64,000 nucleotides of DNA, from positions 61,558,933 to 61,622,932 of the forward strand of contig CM072886.1 in NCBI GenBank assembly GCA_037013685.1, written 5' to 3'. The position numbers and the translations under genes are program-made. How positions within the stretch are numbered: position 1 is the stretch's first letter; every line of letters begins with the position of its first letter. Positions 1 through 12,140 of the stretch are shown here, piece after piece. The notes beneath the pieces are model-generated. The model made no database searches, was not told where the DNA came from, and was given only the letters and a program-made list of their open reading frames with translations. The DNA is from Acridotheres tristis. Lineage: Eukaryota; Chordata; Aves; Passeriformes; Sturnidae.

Positions 1-156
1 GAGAAACCACAGAGCAATGCTGGGAATATATGAGTTGTCAGCACCGCAGCAGGAGAGACAGGGATGAATGGAGGCCTCCATGTCCATGTCTGCAAGCACA
101 ACTCCTGCCAGAGAACAGACCAATATGGGCAAGGAGAATGGGGCATGAGGGGTTGG

Positions 157-250
157 GCAGCTCAGCCAAGGACATGCAGTGAGTCAGTGGCACAGCTGGC
201 CCAGGAATAACATGATGGAAGGCATATAAATATCCTGGGTTCAAGTCCCC
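157..250 (-). repeat. MIR-like SINE relic
   Basis: The stretch GCCAAGGACATGCAGTGAGT followed by CAGTGGCACAGCTGG resembles the reverse complement of the MIR core (GCCCAAGGTCACACAGC..AGTGGCAGAGC). A plus-strand Pol III-like A box (TGGCACAGCTGG, 187-198) and B box (GGTTCAAGTCC, 238-248) also occur, but they do not fold as a tRNA: the T stem pairs at only three of five positions. Confidence 0.4.
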
Positions 251-253
251 TCT

Positions 254-1240
254 CCTTGTCCCCACAAAAAACACCCCCTGTGGCCATAGCATGCCTTTAC
301 TCGGTTTGTTTTCTCTGATGCTCATTGTAATACAGGGCTCTGACTAACCAAAATGCAGTATCTCTGCTCAGCAGATCCCATGCCCTCATTGCCTGCTGCC
401 TCACAGAACTCCATGTGCCAGAACGCCATGCTCCGCAAGTCCTGCTGCTGCAGAAGTTGCAGCTGTCAGTGCTGTCTGTCACTTAGCACAGGCAGCAAGA
501 GCTGGTAGGCTTGTGGCAAGCAAGGGAAGGGAAAACAAAGCAGATTGAAGTGGCAGAGCAAGCCCCTCCGGGAAGAAGACTCCTTCTTTCTTTGGGATGT
601 GGCATGTGGCACTGGCTGCAGCATGCTTAGGAAGTAGCAAAGACCGTGCCAACATCAGAGGGCCACTTATCACCCCAGAGTGCATTCTTGCAATTAATAT
701 TCTCATTATTCTTTCCTTTTTTCTCTTTTTCCTTTATTTTTGGGGGAAGCAGACTTCATGACACATGGCATAAAGTCACTCCTGACATGACCTGACACCT
801 CCTAGAGCTCCCCTGTCTGAGATTCCATCACATCTTCTGAACAGAAATGCAGCCCATGGATTGTCCCACTTTCTGCTCTTGTGTTATGTAACTCTTCTGT
901 AGTCAGAATGTATGTGTAGGCTCTCCTGCAGGTGCAGGATATCAAGCTGTTTTGTTTGACATCAGCTGAGGAGGGTCAGGCTTGGGAGCCAGATTGTCTC
1001 CTTTGCCTTCCCTGTAGCATCGTTTTGGATGTGTGGGTCCTTCTCCAGAAGACAGATGAAGCATTAACACACATTGGACAATATGGGACATGCAGATCAT
1101 CATGCAGAGCAGGGAAACTCCTTGTCAGGGGATGCTGTGGGCACATGGGGTTGGTAGGGGCTCAAAAGGCCGCCAGGGAAATCCACAGCCAAGAAATTCA
1201 TGGCAAGCTAAGAGTTACGATTATGTTGTTCCTTGGTCAG
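254..1240. other. Unique non-coding sequence
   Basis: No gene, CR1 or recognisable repeat was seen. A pyrimidine-rich tract lies at 709-735. Open frames on both strands are short and unlike known proteins. Confidence 0.5.
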
Positions 1241-1302
1241 GCAGTCCTTGAGTCACAAATTGCCGGCCACTGCAGTCCTTGAGTCACAAATTGCTGGCCA
1301 CT
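1241..1302. repeat. 31-bp tandem duplication, two copies
   Basis: The 31-bp unit beginning GCAGTCCTTGAGTCACAAAT occurs at 1241-1271 and again at 1272-1302 with one C/T difference. The copies abut with no spacer, so this is a recent slippage or template-switch duplication. Confidence 0.95.
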
Positions 1303-3879
1303 GAACTAAAGCTGTGCACAAGTGACATGATCTGCTGGCCAAGTCCTCCAGCTGCATCCGTGCGAGCCGTGCAGAGACCGGACACTGAGCTAGGTGGACT
1401 GCCTCTCTCAGAGAGGAAGAAGGGACTGGGGCCAGCATTTTTCCAGCCTCTTCTTGTTCCAGACAGGTGTCTTATCCCCTGGGGGCCCTGGGAAGCAGGG
1501 GAACTTTGTAGTGCTGCCAGGGGCCCAGTCCTGCCAGCACGAGACAGGAGAGCGTGCCCCTGCACACGTGTTCCTGCTGCTCTGTGCCGCCGTCTCCCCG
1601 AGGCACCAGGGATGCAGCTCCTGGAGCCCGCTGCCTGCTGGCAGGAGGATAATGGGGATGTGTAACACTAATGACTGGCTGGGGCAATTTATCAAAGCTC
1701 TTTTGAGGCAGCTCATGTCCTGTCAAGACAAAAGAGAGACTCGAGACATTAGATCACCAGATTTAGGCCCTGGCCCAAATTTCGAAATAAAGTTTCATCC
1801 AAGTGAGAAAAAGTAAGGGAATGCCACAACTCCGTGCTTGCACACACGTGTGTGATCCAGGCAACCTCCCTTTGCTTCAAATCACCACCTCTCACAGGGC
1901 ATCTTGCTGCCCAGTAGGGTTAGGCACATTTGGGGGTTTCAGGATCTGTAACAGCCATTGGGGTGTTTTATGAAGCAGAATCAGTCAAATTTAAGATACA
2001 GCCCTGAGCTATTGGCATGGTCCTTCCCCTGTTGACTCGAGGGGCTGGCAGGCTGAACAAGAGGCCAAGGATGGAAAGGACCATGGAGAATATACCTGCC
2101 AGACAGATTTCTTTAGGGTCAATGCTGAGCACATTTAACACTGCAGCATTTGGCAAGAGCCCACGTGGCACACATAGCCTGTTGGAGACGTATAGAGCAG
2201 TTTTCCAACCTGGTAGCAGGCACAGTGCCAATGCTTTTATTTAAATTTAGTTAGTTAGTTGGTTAGGCTACTTATTTACTTGCCTCTCCCACTTCTGAAC
2301 AGGATCTTCTTCTGACTAGCCATTTGCAATAACCCTGAAAGTCAGGAAATGGCGTGTTCCCATGCTGCAGACTGACCATGACATCACACCAACCTAGGAA
2401 ACACTCCCTGCCATGCCAGCACACACAGACCAGCCCACTCAGGCTCATCTGGACAACAAGGACCCTCCTGGGTCACACACTCACTGCAGCCCTGACCAAG
2501 GAGACCTGGCAGTGTTTTGCACAGATGTGCACTTCTATGCCATGGACAAAAGCAATCTCAGGTTGGATGGCTTCAGCATCACCAGCAAAGGCTCCTGCTT
2601 CCCCCCCTGCCCACAAGGGAAAAGACACAGAGGTAGTGAATTTCATTTATCAGTCAACTTGTGCTGAAAAATCCCATATCCACACTGGTGGAGGAGCAAA
2701 GACAGCACAAGATGAATCAGGAAAGACGTATATATGGGTGATGGAAATAGCCTGGAGAGCCTTTCACTGACCAGGTTACTGTTCTGAACCTGGACCTTAT
2801 CAAGCATAGTCACCACACAGCACTTATTTCATGGCCATGAGTTGGTTGTTAGGCTTTTTAGGTAGCAGCTGTTTGCACTATTAAAAATACCACTGGCAAC
2901 CCAGGCCATCTTAGGATAGACACAGAGGATTTAATTGGAAAGGACACCATAAATTTTCTCCCTTTGTCAGTGTGGATGATCTTTCTCGACCAGGCCTAAG
3001 GCATTGATGGAAAAGCTGCTGCCACCCTACCCCACATCTAGCAAGTTGAGTCACTGGAGTGATGAAAGCAATGCATCAGTGATCAGTCTTAGGGAAGCAT
3101 TTGTTTAAATGGTATAAGATCCCCAGAAAAATTATTAGCTAACATCTGCTGAACTGCTGGCAGCTTGATTTATTTCCCTGTTTAGAAAACTGTATATTTA
3201 GAAAAAAAAAAAATTTAGAGCTGCTATGTCAAAATACTGGAACTGAGGGCTTTGAGCAGCACATTCTTGCTGCTGTTTTTTTTATAATTATGCCAGCCAT
3301 TTTTTGTACAGCTCCTTCCCTAGCAAGCTTGGAATATTACTCCTCAAAGGAGCCTTGCTCTGGTAACCGTGAGAATTAATATGTTTTTTCACTAGAGATT
3401 CAAGTGAAATATGCTTCACCTTGTGAAGACTCACATCACCTTATCTTTTGCAATGTCTCCTACTCAGATGTCAGTCTGGTCTTCCAGGTCTGGGGCAAGC
3501 CTTCACCTTTGAAAAATAAACTGAAATTAGAGAAATGGGGGGTTAGTTTTGGAAGTTTTTCTCAAGTTTATGCCTTCCCTTCTTTCCTCACCTACCAGAC
3601 AGAAACTTTCATGTTAATCCCAAAATGGCAAAATGCCTCTGAATCTTGATCAAGTCTCTGTACTAAGGAAGTGGCTAGGATTTCATTTCAGAGAGTAAAG
3701 TTTTGAATTAATAAAATTTTCATACTTTATTACCGTAACAAGGGAGCCAGTGCTTGCTAGTGTTTGACTTCAGCAGTCAAAATACAGCCATAAATATCAC
3801 ATCTATAACAGACATTTTGTTAAACTAGACTCTTCATCTTTACCCATAATTTTAGAGAAAGTCATCCTGCATTTCTGTG
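1303..3879. other. Unique non-coding sequence
   Basis: Open frames up to about 140 codons (1394-1816, 2354-2770) match nothing I know. A short (TTAG)n run lies at 2248-2266 and an A12 run at about 3205-3216. From about 2880 on the sequence becomes AT-richer and could be part of the same untranslated region as 3880-4130. Confidence 0.45.
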
Positions 3880-4130
3880 CCACTTAGCTATACTTTCAAT
3901 ACTTTTTCCCATATAAATATATTACAATCATATATATTCTATAATGAAGCACATGTATCTAGTCTGTCTATATCAGACCATGTATATATTTAGTACCTAT
4001 ATTCACATACTGTACATAAATATTGGTTTGTTTAGAAATGTAACATATAAATACACTACATTGCGTTGCTGTTTCAGTTGTGAGTACACAGAACTGCAGC
4101 TGTAGAAATAAAGGTAATAAAAGTCATATT
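3880..4130 (+). promoter_or_regulatory. 3'UTR-like AT-rich segment ending in tandem poly(A) signals
   Basis: Two AATAAA hexamers (4107-4112 and 4117-4122) are followed by a GT- then T-rich stretch (ATGATGTGTC, then TTCTTTTTTCCC), the expected layout of a cleavage and polyadenylation site on the plus strand. The 230 bp upstream are AT-rich and contain two matches to the Pumilio element TGTANATA, at 3981-3988 (TGTATATA) and 4011-4018 (TGTACATA). No coding exon was recognised upstream. It may be the end of a 3'UTR or lncRNA, or simply AT-rich sequence. Confidence 0.3.
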
Positions 4131-7100
4131 ATGATGTGTCATCAATTCTTTTTTCCCTGTTTATCCAGTAACTCAATGTCAGAAAGGTTATAAGGCATCC
4201 TCAGTTGTTAATGTGAATTCACAAAGTTCCTGCTGTACACATAGACTTCACTCACACTTGGTTCTTGCCTTGAATTCTCAGAATTGTAGTGATCAAGGAT
4301 CTGACCAAGATGGCTGGGAGTTTTCTCTCTACAGAAGTAGCTTATAGCACCCAGGACACTGCCTGGACCCAGAGCTTGCCTTAGAAATCGGTAGAATCAG
4401 GGCAGGACCAACATATCCTTACCTGGCACCCCACATCTTCTGGCAAGGCTTCACCAGTCACTTCAGCCCACAGCCTCGGTCACCTCTTTCACCAGCACCC
4501 ATCCCCTCAGGACATCCCCCTACTGCAAAGCACGTCCTGGGGCACCAGCACTACCACAATCCCTGCTTTTCAAGTCCAAAACTTGGGCAAGTACAGGGAA
4601 GTTGCATTTTTACCACACATGGCATGGGCAATGGTCACTCTGGGCATCAGGTGCAGACCAGGGCCAGGATGGAAAGCTTCCCACTCTGGTAAATTTGCAC
4701 CCATAGCCTAAAGGCACAGCCTGCATCCCACATTTATAGTTGCTCTGCACAGTGATGGTGGAAAAGAATGTCTGTGGATATTGCTTCTGACTTAGACAGA
4801 TCACTCCAGCTACAAAGGCTGTTTCTGGGCTGCATTTGCCTATGTGTGATATGGAGAAGCTGAGCCTGAGTATGTGCTCTATGTTCCTGTGCTACACGGG
4901 CAAGCCCCAAAGGAATGTTTAGAGAGCATCTGTCCCCGACACTGAGCTGAGGCCAGTTATTAATTCTCAGTCCAGTCTCAGTGGTATGTTCTACCTTGGG
5001 GCAATTAATGAGCACAACACACCCTAAAGGAAGAAAAAAGCAGAGAAAAGGCCTCAGTCTTACTGTAAACTAAGCCAGACAAAGCCAACACTGTTCCTGT
5101 GCAGGAGGAACACGCCCTTGTGGATGATATAAGCACTCTTAGGAAGATGACAACTTCGTGCCAATTCTATTTTTCTGGGTTCTTTTGGGTTTTTATCCTT
5201 CAGTCAAGTCTTGCCTTTCCAAATGCCGAGGACTGAGCTGAGCAGAACCCAGCAGTAATTAACACACAGGTGAGGAAACAGGCTGGCTGTGCAGAGAGCA
5301 CAGAGACAAAGCAAGACTCACACTAATGAAGACAGGAAGGATGATGAACTCAGACTCAGGAAAGTGAATAAAAAGCATCAGGCTGAAACTCAGCAGCAAT
5401 TTTATTCTTGTTTATTCTGAAACTGAAATTGGGATTAAAAACATGTTTACAATGAATGACACCCGCCTTGCAGCCCAGCAGTGCTCACGTAGAGAACAGA
5501 TAGCAGGGCAGGATTAGTCACCAGCAAAATAAGAAGCTGTAATGGATGGCAGAGCCCCACAGACCCTGCTCAAAGCAAACCTCCTCAAGAAAGGGCAGAG
5601 GCATCACGTCCCAGATTGAGAGCTCTCTCTGAGGCTTATCATCAATAAAATGTAAGAACAATAAAAATCGGGACATCAGTTTCTGTGTTCAGCTTTTCAT
5701 TCTGGCCAGCAATATCATAGGGCAGTGACCAGCAATCCCAGCCATGAAATATGAGCCGAAAGGGAACTTTTATCCTTTCTACTTTCTTCTCAGCTGAGAC
5801 ACCTACACGGAGAAATCACTTATCTCCCAAGCTCCCTCTGCTCCAGCAAGCAAGAGCAGGCAATTTTTCTGCAGGCACTGAGGTCCTCATCTTGCTCCCA
5901 GCGAAGTCAAAGGCAAAATTCTCATTGTATAAAGGATCACAACTAATTTCCTGCAAGCTCAGTGAAGTTGTTCGAGTCAGTTCCCAAAACAAGCCAATGC
6001 ATTTTTAAAACCACAGTTGGGGGTCTACTGTATTACAGCGTGACCCCAGAGAGGGTAGAAATTGCTGCGAGGTGAGTGCTCACAGCTATTGTTTTAGGCT
6101 GCTGACTCAGGCAGACAAGGCTACTTTGTTTCGCATCTGAAAGGACTTTTTTATTTGTTTCAGGACCACACAGGCTAGAAATGGCATGGAGCTGCTGGTT
6201 TGTGGGTGGAAGGAGGAGTGGGAGGTTTCCTCCATCAACACAAATCACGAGGAAAATCAGAGTACCCGAGAAGTAGTTTTCCAGAGCCTCAGGACGGTGG
6301 AAGGGCTCCCCAAAGGCACCGAGGCTGGAAGCCAGGGTTCCAGGATGGCAGGTGCAGCTGGCAAACTGTCCCTAGGGCAGCTGGGCAGTGGGAGTGACCT
6401 TCTGGAGAAGGTGGGAACCAGATCAGAGGGCGCTGCACAGGAAAATGCTGGGGACAGCCAAGCTTGGAGAGGAAGCCGGGGCTGCAGTAGGCGTCATGCA
6501 ATTCCTCTGAGCCACTAATAAATGCCAAAGAGGAAGGGAGTTGAGCTGGGATGCTGATTAAGGCCCCCCCCTGCTCCCTGGAGGGTGGAGGAGGGAGCCT
6601 AATGATGCACCCTTGGTCTCTGAAGGTCTAGAAAGCTGGCAGCTGGTGAGGTCAAAGCCATAGTGTGCCACTATGAAAAAAAGCCCACTCCATGCTTTCT
6701 CCAGGTCCCCGTGGCACATGGACCACCAGCAATTCCTATCAAAGCAGGGAATGGGCAGTTTAACTGCAGGCACAACTGCAAATGTTGGGAGAGCTGTTTC
6801 CCAAGTCTGCTTGACCGGCCCTGAATTAGCCCCCTCTTAAACACATGCAGAAATAAAATAAGCCTATCGCTTTCCTATCAGCAATTTATGGAACATTAGA
6901 GTCTGAATTGGCAAAAGTCCCACTTTCCTGAGAGCAAGATCGGGTACTCCCACAGCACTTTGTGTACAATTACTTTTAATTCGGCTCAGTTACCAGTGAA
7001 CTATAATATCTGTGAGAATTTTTAAATTGATCATTTTGTCAGTTTTTCTCCTTACACTTGGTCTGCCTTAGACACTTGTCACCAATTTTATTTAATTAGC

Positions 7101-8016
7101 ACCACAATTGTATTAACACTACTTTTTTTTTTTTTTTTAATTCAATTATGCTCCTGCAGTACCCCAGCTTGTTTGGTGCAATTAGCGCTCTACTTTCATA
7201 CAAATTAATCTCCCTGGAGAACAGCATCGAAAATAGAGAAAAGAAGAGACCTCATTTAATGAAAATAACAACATCAACTGACTATATATGTATATAGCCC
7301 TCATATGTTGCCAAACATGCAATTTGAGATTTGTGCCTCTCGTGCACATGAAATGATCAAGCAGTTCTCTCTGCAGTGAATTGAGTAATTTAATTTTGTC
7401 AAGAGCTTTCTGTCCTGGTCCTAGCACAGAGTTAACTCTGTCTTCTGCTCTATCAGGCAATTTAATCTAAAGAGGACGAGAGGAAGACTGGTTCCTGTGT
7501 CTGGTAAACATTTGCTTTATCAGGGAATGTAAGAGTGCCTCTAACAGCCCTTTCTCACTTTAACTGCAGCCACAGAGAATTTGAGCCGAATTTAGGGTAT
7601 TTAAAGCCACTGACTGCTCAGTCTCTGTGATGGTCTTTCCATGCTGAGGTTTATTTAGTGTTTTGTCTGCCCTCCACATAAACGGACATGAACCTGAACC
7701 ACTAATTTGTATTCCATCTTGCTTAGACAGGGAACAGCAAAACAGCTAATTCCTAAGGAGTGGAAGAAGCCAAACAGACCAACTTCACTCATTATCCATC
7801 TTTGTGCCATGGTACCAGAACTGAGCAGGAAACGTGGCCCAGTAGGCAATGTTTTGCCCAGCTATTTGCTTCAAGCTTTTTAAACAACTTTTATATTAAT
7901 TTGCCATGACCTGCACTTGAAAGTGTTTCATCAAACAGAAAAGCTCGTGGAAAGCCTGTGTGAGAGAAGAGTACAGGGCCAAAGGGGAGTTCATGCACGT
8001 ACACTGTCAAGTGGGT
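4131..8016. other. Unique non-coding sequence with an AT-rich cluster
   Basis: No gene was recognised. The stretch 6940-7230 is AT-rich and dense in ATTA/TAAT cores, and includes a T16-17 run near 7123-7138. Open frames are short and unlike known proteins. Confidence 0.45.
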
Positions 8017-8151
8017 GGGACGGGACGGGACAGGATGGGACGGGACGGGACGGGACGGGACGGGACGGGATGGGATGGGATGGGATGGGATGGGATGGGA
8101 TGGGATGGGATGGGATGGGATGGGATGGGATGGGATGGGATGGGATGGGAC
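8017..8151. repeat. (GGGAC/GGGAT)27 pentanucleotide array
   Basis: There are 27 units of 5 bp: three GGGAC, one variant AGGAT, six GGGAC, sixteen GGGAT, and a final GGGAC. G3 tracts recur every 5 bp, so the plus strand fits the G-quadruplex pattern G3N2 many times over. Both strands are open in all frames through the array, which gives repetitive peptides that should not be taken as proteins. Confidence 0.98.
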
Positions 8152-10500
8152 AATTTTTCGGAGTACCACAGCTGAGGGACCAGCAGAGTATGTGGAGTCT
8201 GTAACACCAGTGTAACGAGAAAATGGTAAGCATGATGGCATGGTGACCAGCCAGGTAGCACCCATTCAGCACAACTCAAAAGCTATTTCTGAGTTTTATG
8301 AAAAAATCAGAGAAATTGGACCTAGGGTGGACACTTGAGACCATCACCAAAATCAGTTTTGCATGTTTTCACCAGCCGGGTTTCACAGGAGCTGATGCCC
8401 TTGCCACTGCCCTCAAAGATAGGGCACAGCAGCAAATTCTTCCAGCCCCGCCCCAGATCTGGCAGGGTGGCAGAGTCACATCATCTTCAGGCATCCACCT
8501 TGGAGATACCTATTCCTGGAGCCCCAGCTTATTGCAGGATGAACTGAGGGCCCACAGAGCAATCCAAGCAGACTTGGCTGAAAGCTTTGAGGTGAAAAAG
8601 AGAGGGAGGAATTTGTGCCTGAAGCATGTTACCTCACACTCCTTTCAGCCCTGAAGCCATGGTGCTTTTCTGCCAGACTTCTGCAGGATGTGTTTGAGGA
8701 ATCCCATATTGAGTAACAGTAAGAGGCTTCTCCTGCAAATGTTATCTGAAGTCACAGAGGAGCTGGAAATAACTGCAGAGAAGGGGAGTTTGAGCAGCTC
8801 GGATTTTATCCCAAATCCCTTTTGTCCTGTGGAATAGTACTAGAAATTTTGCACAAAGATCTGTATACAATTTGATCAGAAATACTACAAAATACCCTTG
8901 CTATTATGGCTTTTTTGCTTGCCCAAACTGTGATGGAGAACAGATACACTGAGGGAAAAAAAGGCACAAATGGAAAGCTGTTTAAAAACGTGGGGATGAG
9001 TCAATCAGCTACACAGAACTGAGAAGAGATCAAAGACTATATCAATGATTAACAGGAGTATATCAAGGGTTTTGGGTTTTCAAAGCTTACTCTCAGCCAG
9101 CTTAAAGTGAAATGTGATGTGCTACAACCTTCTGTTGTGTTTTAGAGAAAAGAAAGTCCTGCTTAACATACATCAGCAAACTACAGGCTCAGTATTTTTT
9201 TCACATCTGCCCTCTTGAAACTTTACACTTTACATGGTCAAACAGGCCATTTTGAGCATCTGATAAGCCTGCCCTAGCCAAATCAAATTAGCCATCAAAG
9301 ATATGAAAGCCCAGGACTTGCCTAGACATCTTCTGTACTGTGAGATAGCTGGACATTAAAACAGTGCCAGAGTGACTCTTGACTTCGTTCCATTGCCACT
9401 AGCCTGTTTTTTGTTCGTTTGACGTTTTTTGGTTTTAGGTATATAAGACAGAAGGATATCGTTTACTTGGTGACAGAGGAGCTTAAAAAGGTAGGGAGAC
9501 TTAGAGTCTTGTGGAAAAGCAACCAGAAGCTCAGCAAAAGTCTCCCTGACCATCCCATGATACTTGCTGGAGGAGACAGAAGCTATGAAGAGCTTGGAAA
9601 GGGCAAGTTTTGAGATGTACCAGCATGGATGAGCTGTGGGGTCTCCAGTACAGTCCTGAAATGGGAATTGCCTTGTGCCCGTGGCAGAGGCAGAGGGGCT
9701 GCTGGCTGCCCACCTTGGGCAGAGACCTGCATTTCTGAGCTGTTCCAATGGGCTGCAGAAGCAGGACATGTCCTTATGTGGGAAATCAGGAATGGTTTAA
9801 ATCCACTTTTTTCTTTGTGTTCCTCACCGGTTACGCTGCAATTTGACCTTAAATCAGTCTCCAGTCCTTCTGTTTCTGCGATATCCATGATACCTGACAT
9901 TGGAAGCTTCTTCCCATGTTTTACAGTCCTCTCCCAGCCTGCAGCAGGTTTGCCAGCATGTGTGTGTTAAAAAAGCTTGTGCAGGGCTTTTCTGCTCCTG
10001 GCCAAGGTACAAAGAACTCATTTTGTGGGATCAGTATGAAACGATTCCCGTGTTTCCTGCTGCAGCAGTGTTGCCCTTCTAAACCTTGTTACCTGGTATG
10101 TTTGAGTGATCCAGTGAAGGGCAGAATGCCTGCGTGATACTGGCAGAGCCAGCATTCCTAGGAAAACCTGGCACCTTCCTAAGTTCCCTAGGTAATGACT
10201 CGCCACCTTCCCCTCTTTACACCCTCAGGGCAGAACTCGCAAGGATGGCTGTGCCAGCGCTGCCCTCCCTCGGGATGCTTGGTGGAGGAGAGGTGGGATT
10301 TCATGCCTCTTCTCTGCTTGCCAAGTTGAGGAGGAGCACATTACCCCTGCATTCCAGGCAGCTTGCTTCCCAGGCCTTCCTGAGGGCACCACGAGCACAA
10401 AAGGCTCTGGCTAAGCGTCGCAGTTAAGCTGTAATTATTCCCGGGGGACAATCCGTAAGGGTCTCATCTATCCTGGCCATCTGCCTTGGTCACAGCCAGC
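8152..10500. other. Unique non-coding sequence
   Basis: No recognisable gene or transposon was seen. Open frames up to 137 codons on the minus strand (9356-9769) match nothing known. GC content rises towards 10200 as the CpG-rich block approaches. Confidence 0.45.
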
Positions 10501-10950
10501 AATGCTCTCAGCAGCAGCAGCAGAGGACTTCCAGCGCACAGATACAGCCGTGCCGGGGCACCATCGGCACCTCGGTGGCTCCTCCGGCCGGGACGAGCTG
10601 TGGGGTTTGGAATGCCGTGCGGGGCATCCCTGTGTTTGTTACGCCATATGGCAGCGCTCCTTGCCCGGCCCCGGCAGGAGCCTGTGCTTCTGATTGCTGG
10701 GGAGGCTGCTTCGGATCAAAGCTCTGTGACCAGGAGGCTTCTGCCTTCCTCACAGGGCTGGCATTCCACAGCTCGGGCACACGCCTGGGTGACACCTCCA
10801 GCGACAGCGTTCTCCTTAGCGCATTAAAGCCCCGCCGGCTAAAACCCCTTGTTAGCACTTGCTGCACCGAGCACTTGATCACTGCAGCCGCAGAACAAGT
10901 TACTTCGGAAATTAATGACACGCTCGTTCAGCTTTGTCCTTTCTGTTCGT
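10501..10950. promoter_or_regulatory. CpG-rich block, possible CpG island
   Basis: I counted about 28 CpG dinucleotides between 10501 and 10950, in a GC-rich stretch, against the CpG-poor sequence around it. Clusters include the CCTCCGGCCGGGACGAG region near 10580 and CCCCGCCGG near 10830. This meets the usual idea of a small CpG island and could mark a promoter or alternative first exon. No TATA box, recognised first exon or known protein was seen. The block runs directly into an AATAAA and an A14 run, so a retrocopy origin is an alternative. Confidence 0.35.
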
Positions 10951-10971
10951 TAACTAGTTCCTTCTGCAAAT

Positions 10972-11001
10972 AATAAATACGGAGGGGAAAAAAAAAAAAA
11001 A
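10972..11001 (+). other. AATAAA signal followed by A14 run
   Basis: AATAAA at 10972-10977 is followed ten bases later by fourteen A (10988-11001). This spacing is that of a polyadenylated mRNA copied into DNA. It lies at the 3' edge of the CpG-rich block. No target-site duplication could be identified by eye. Confidence 0.3.
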
Positions 11002-11129
11002 CAAAAACAACCCCAACCCTATTCTCCAGAACACCACTGTGAGGAGACAGGATTAGAATGACATCAAGTGGCTTTCAGTGTGACTTTGTGCAGTGTCAGG
11101 GTAGACATTCACACTGCAACACAATTATT

Positions 11130-11215
11130 CAGTCAATCCCACTCCCTGTGAAGTCAATGGATACAGTGCCAGGGACTTCAAAGGAGGAGGGATCATGCCC
11201 TCCTGTGCATTTTAG
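11130..11215 (+). repeat. Relic of an old sauropsid palindromic repeat
   Basis: The sequence has GAAGTCAATGG, then GGGACTTCAAAGG, then AGGGATCATGCCC. This follows the pattern (..GAAGTCAATGG..CCATTGACTTCAATGGGAGCAGGATCAGGCCC) that is widespread in turtle, crocodile and bird DNA. The facing GAAGTCA/GACTTC halves are the remains of a palindrome. I cannot name the family with certainty. Confidence 0.4.
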
Positions 11216-11219
11216 GGCT

Positions 11220-12060
11220 TTAACAGAGGTTGCTAAAAGCAGTTTTTAAACAAAGTAATCCCATTTACTTTTCAGAGAAGCGTGTGGAAACGCTAGACTT
11301 GCTAGCTGCTAAGGGAATTCCATTTTTTTCCACTTAATTGTGCTCCTAAGCAAAACGAGAAAGAAAACTAAGATCTCTTTTTTTTTAATCTTCTGCAAAA
11401 TGAAAATTCAAAAAACCGCAAAGCTCAGCTTGGATCAATGAAAACCTTGTTTTCCAGTAACATTAAAATATACTTTTTTGGTTTGGATATCTGCTTCATG
11501 AGAGATTGTGCTTTGTCACAGAGCATGAAAAATGAGAATTTCAGTGATATTTTGGTTAAATGGGACACCAGAACAGTCCAGTCTGACAAGGTCTATAAGG
11601 AATATCTTTGCAATTGCAAACTTTTCATTCTGATGTGTTTTATTTGTCACTGAAATCCAGAATTAATTGATTTTTCATTCCATGATAGAGAAAAAAATTA
11701 ATATTTTGAGTAATTCTAACTATCATCTACAAACTCACAACTTGCCTTAAGGGAATGTTTATAAAGAATTAATAAATTACCAACAGATACTACAGGCTTG
11801 CTACAGATATGAATATTAGATATTATAAATGCTCATATGCGCAAAGGTGTTGCAGAAATTGAGAAGCCCATTGACCTCCTGTCCTCTATAGCAATTGGTT
11901 AACCATGTACCAATCCATCAGTTTATCCTGTACTGACCATGGGTCCAGCTCACTCTATTGATATAACCTACCCCTCACATAAAGAATGGCCATTTATGTG
12001 AGAATTGCTTTGCACTCAGCATGACATTTCAGATCTGAAGGCCAGCCTCCACAAAGGCTT
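11220..12060. other. Unique AT-rich non-coding sequence
   Basis: Nothing recognisable was seen beyond general AT richness and short T runs. Confidence 0.5.
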
Positions 12061-12140
12061 TCATAGGATCACTGAAAGGTTTGGACTGGAAGGGACCTTA
12101 AAATTAGCCTATTTCCAACACCCCATGGACATGGGGCACA
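12061..12140 (-). mobile_element. CR1 LINE 3' end fragment
   Basis: Reading plus, TCATAGGATCACTGAAAGG and TTTGGACTGGAAGGGACCTT are the reverse complement of the CR1 terminus (AAGGTCCCTTCCA..). Only about 80 bp survive. The fragment is strongly 5'-truncated and non-coding. Confidence 0.75.

Noticed and set aside
187..248. Pol III A-box and B-box matches suggesting a tRNA gene
   Set aside because: The segment does not fold as a tRNA and is better explained as a MIR-like relic.
6039..6071. 33-nt microexon-like segment between TTACAG and GAG/GTGAGT
   Set aside because: Splice motifs are good, but such short open segments are expected by chance.
7891..8279. Long open frames on both strands across the GGGAC/GGGAT array
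   Set aside because: They are produced by the 5-bp repeat, which lacks stops in every frame; the peptides are pure repeats.
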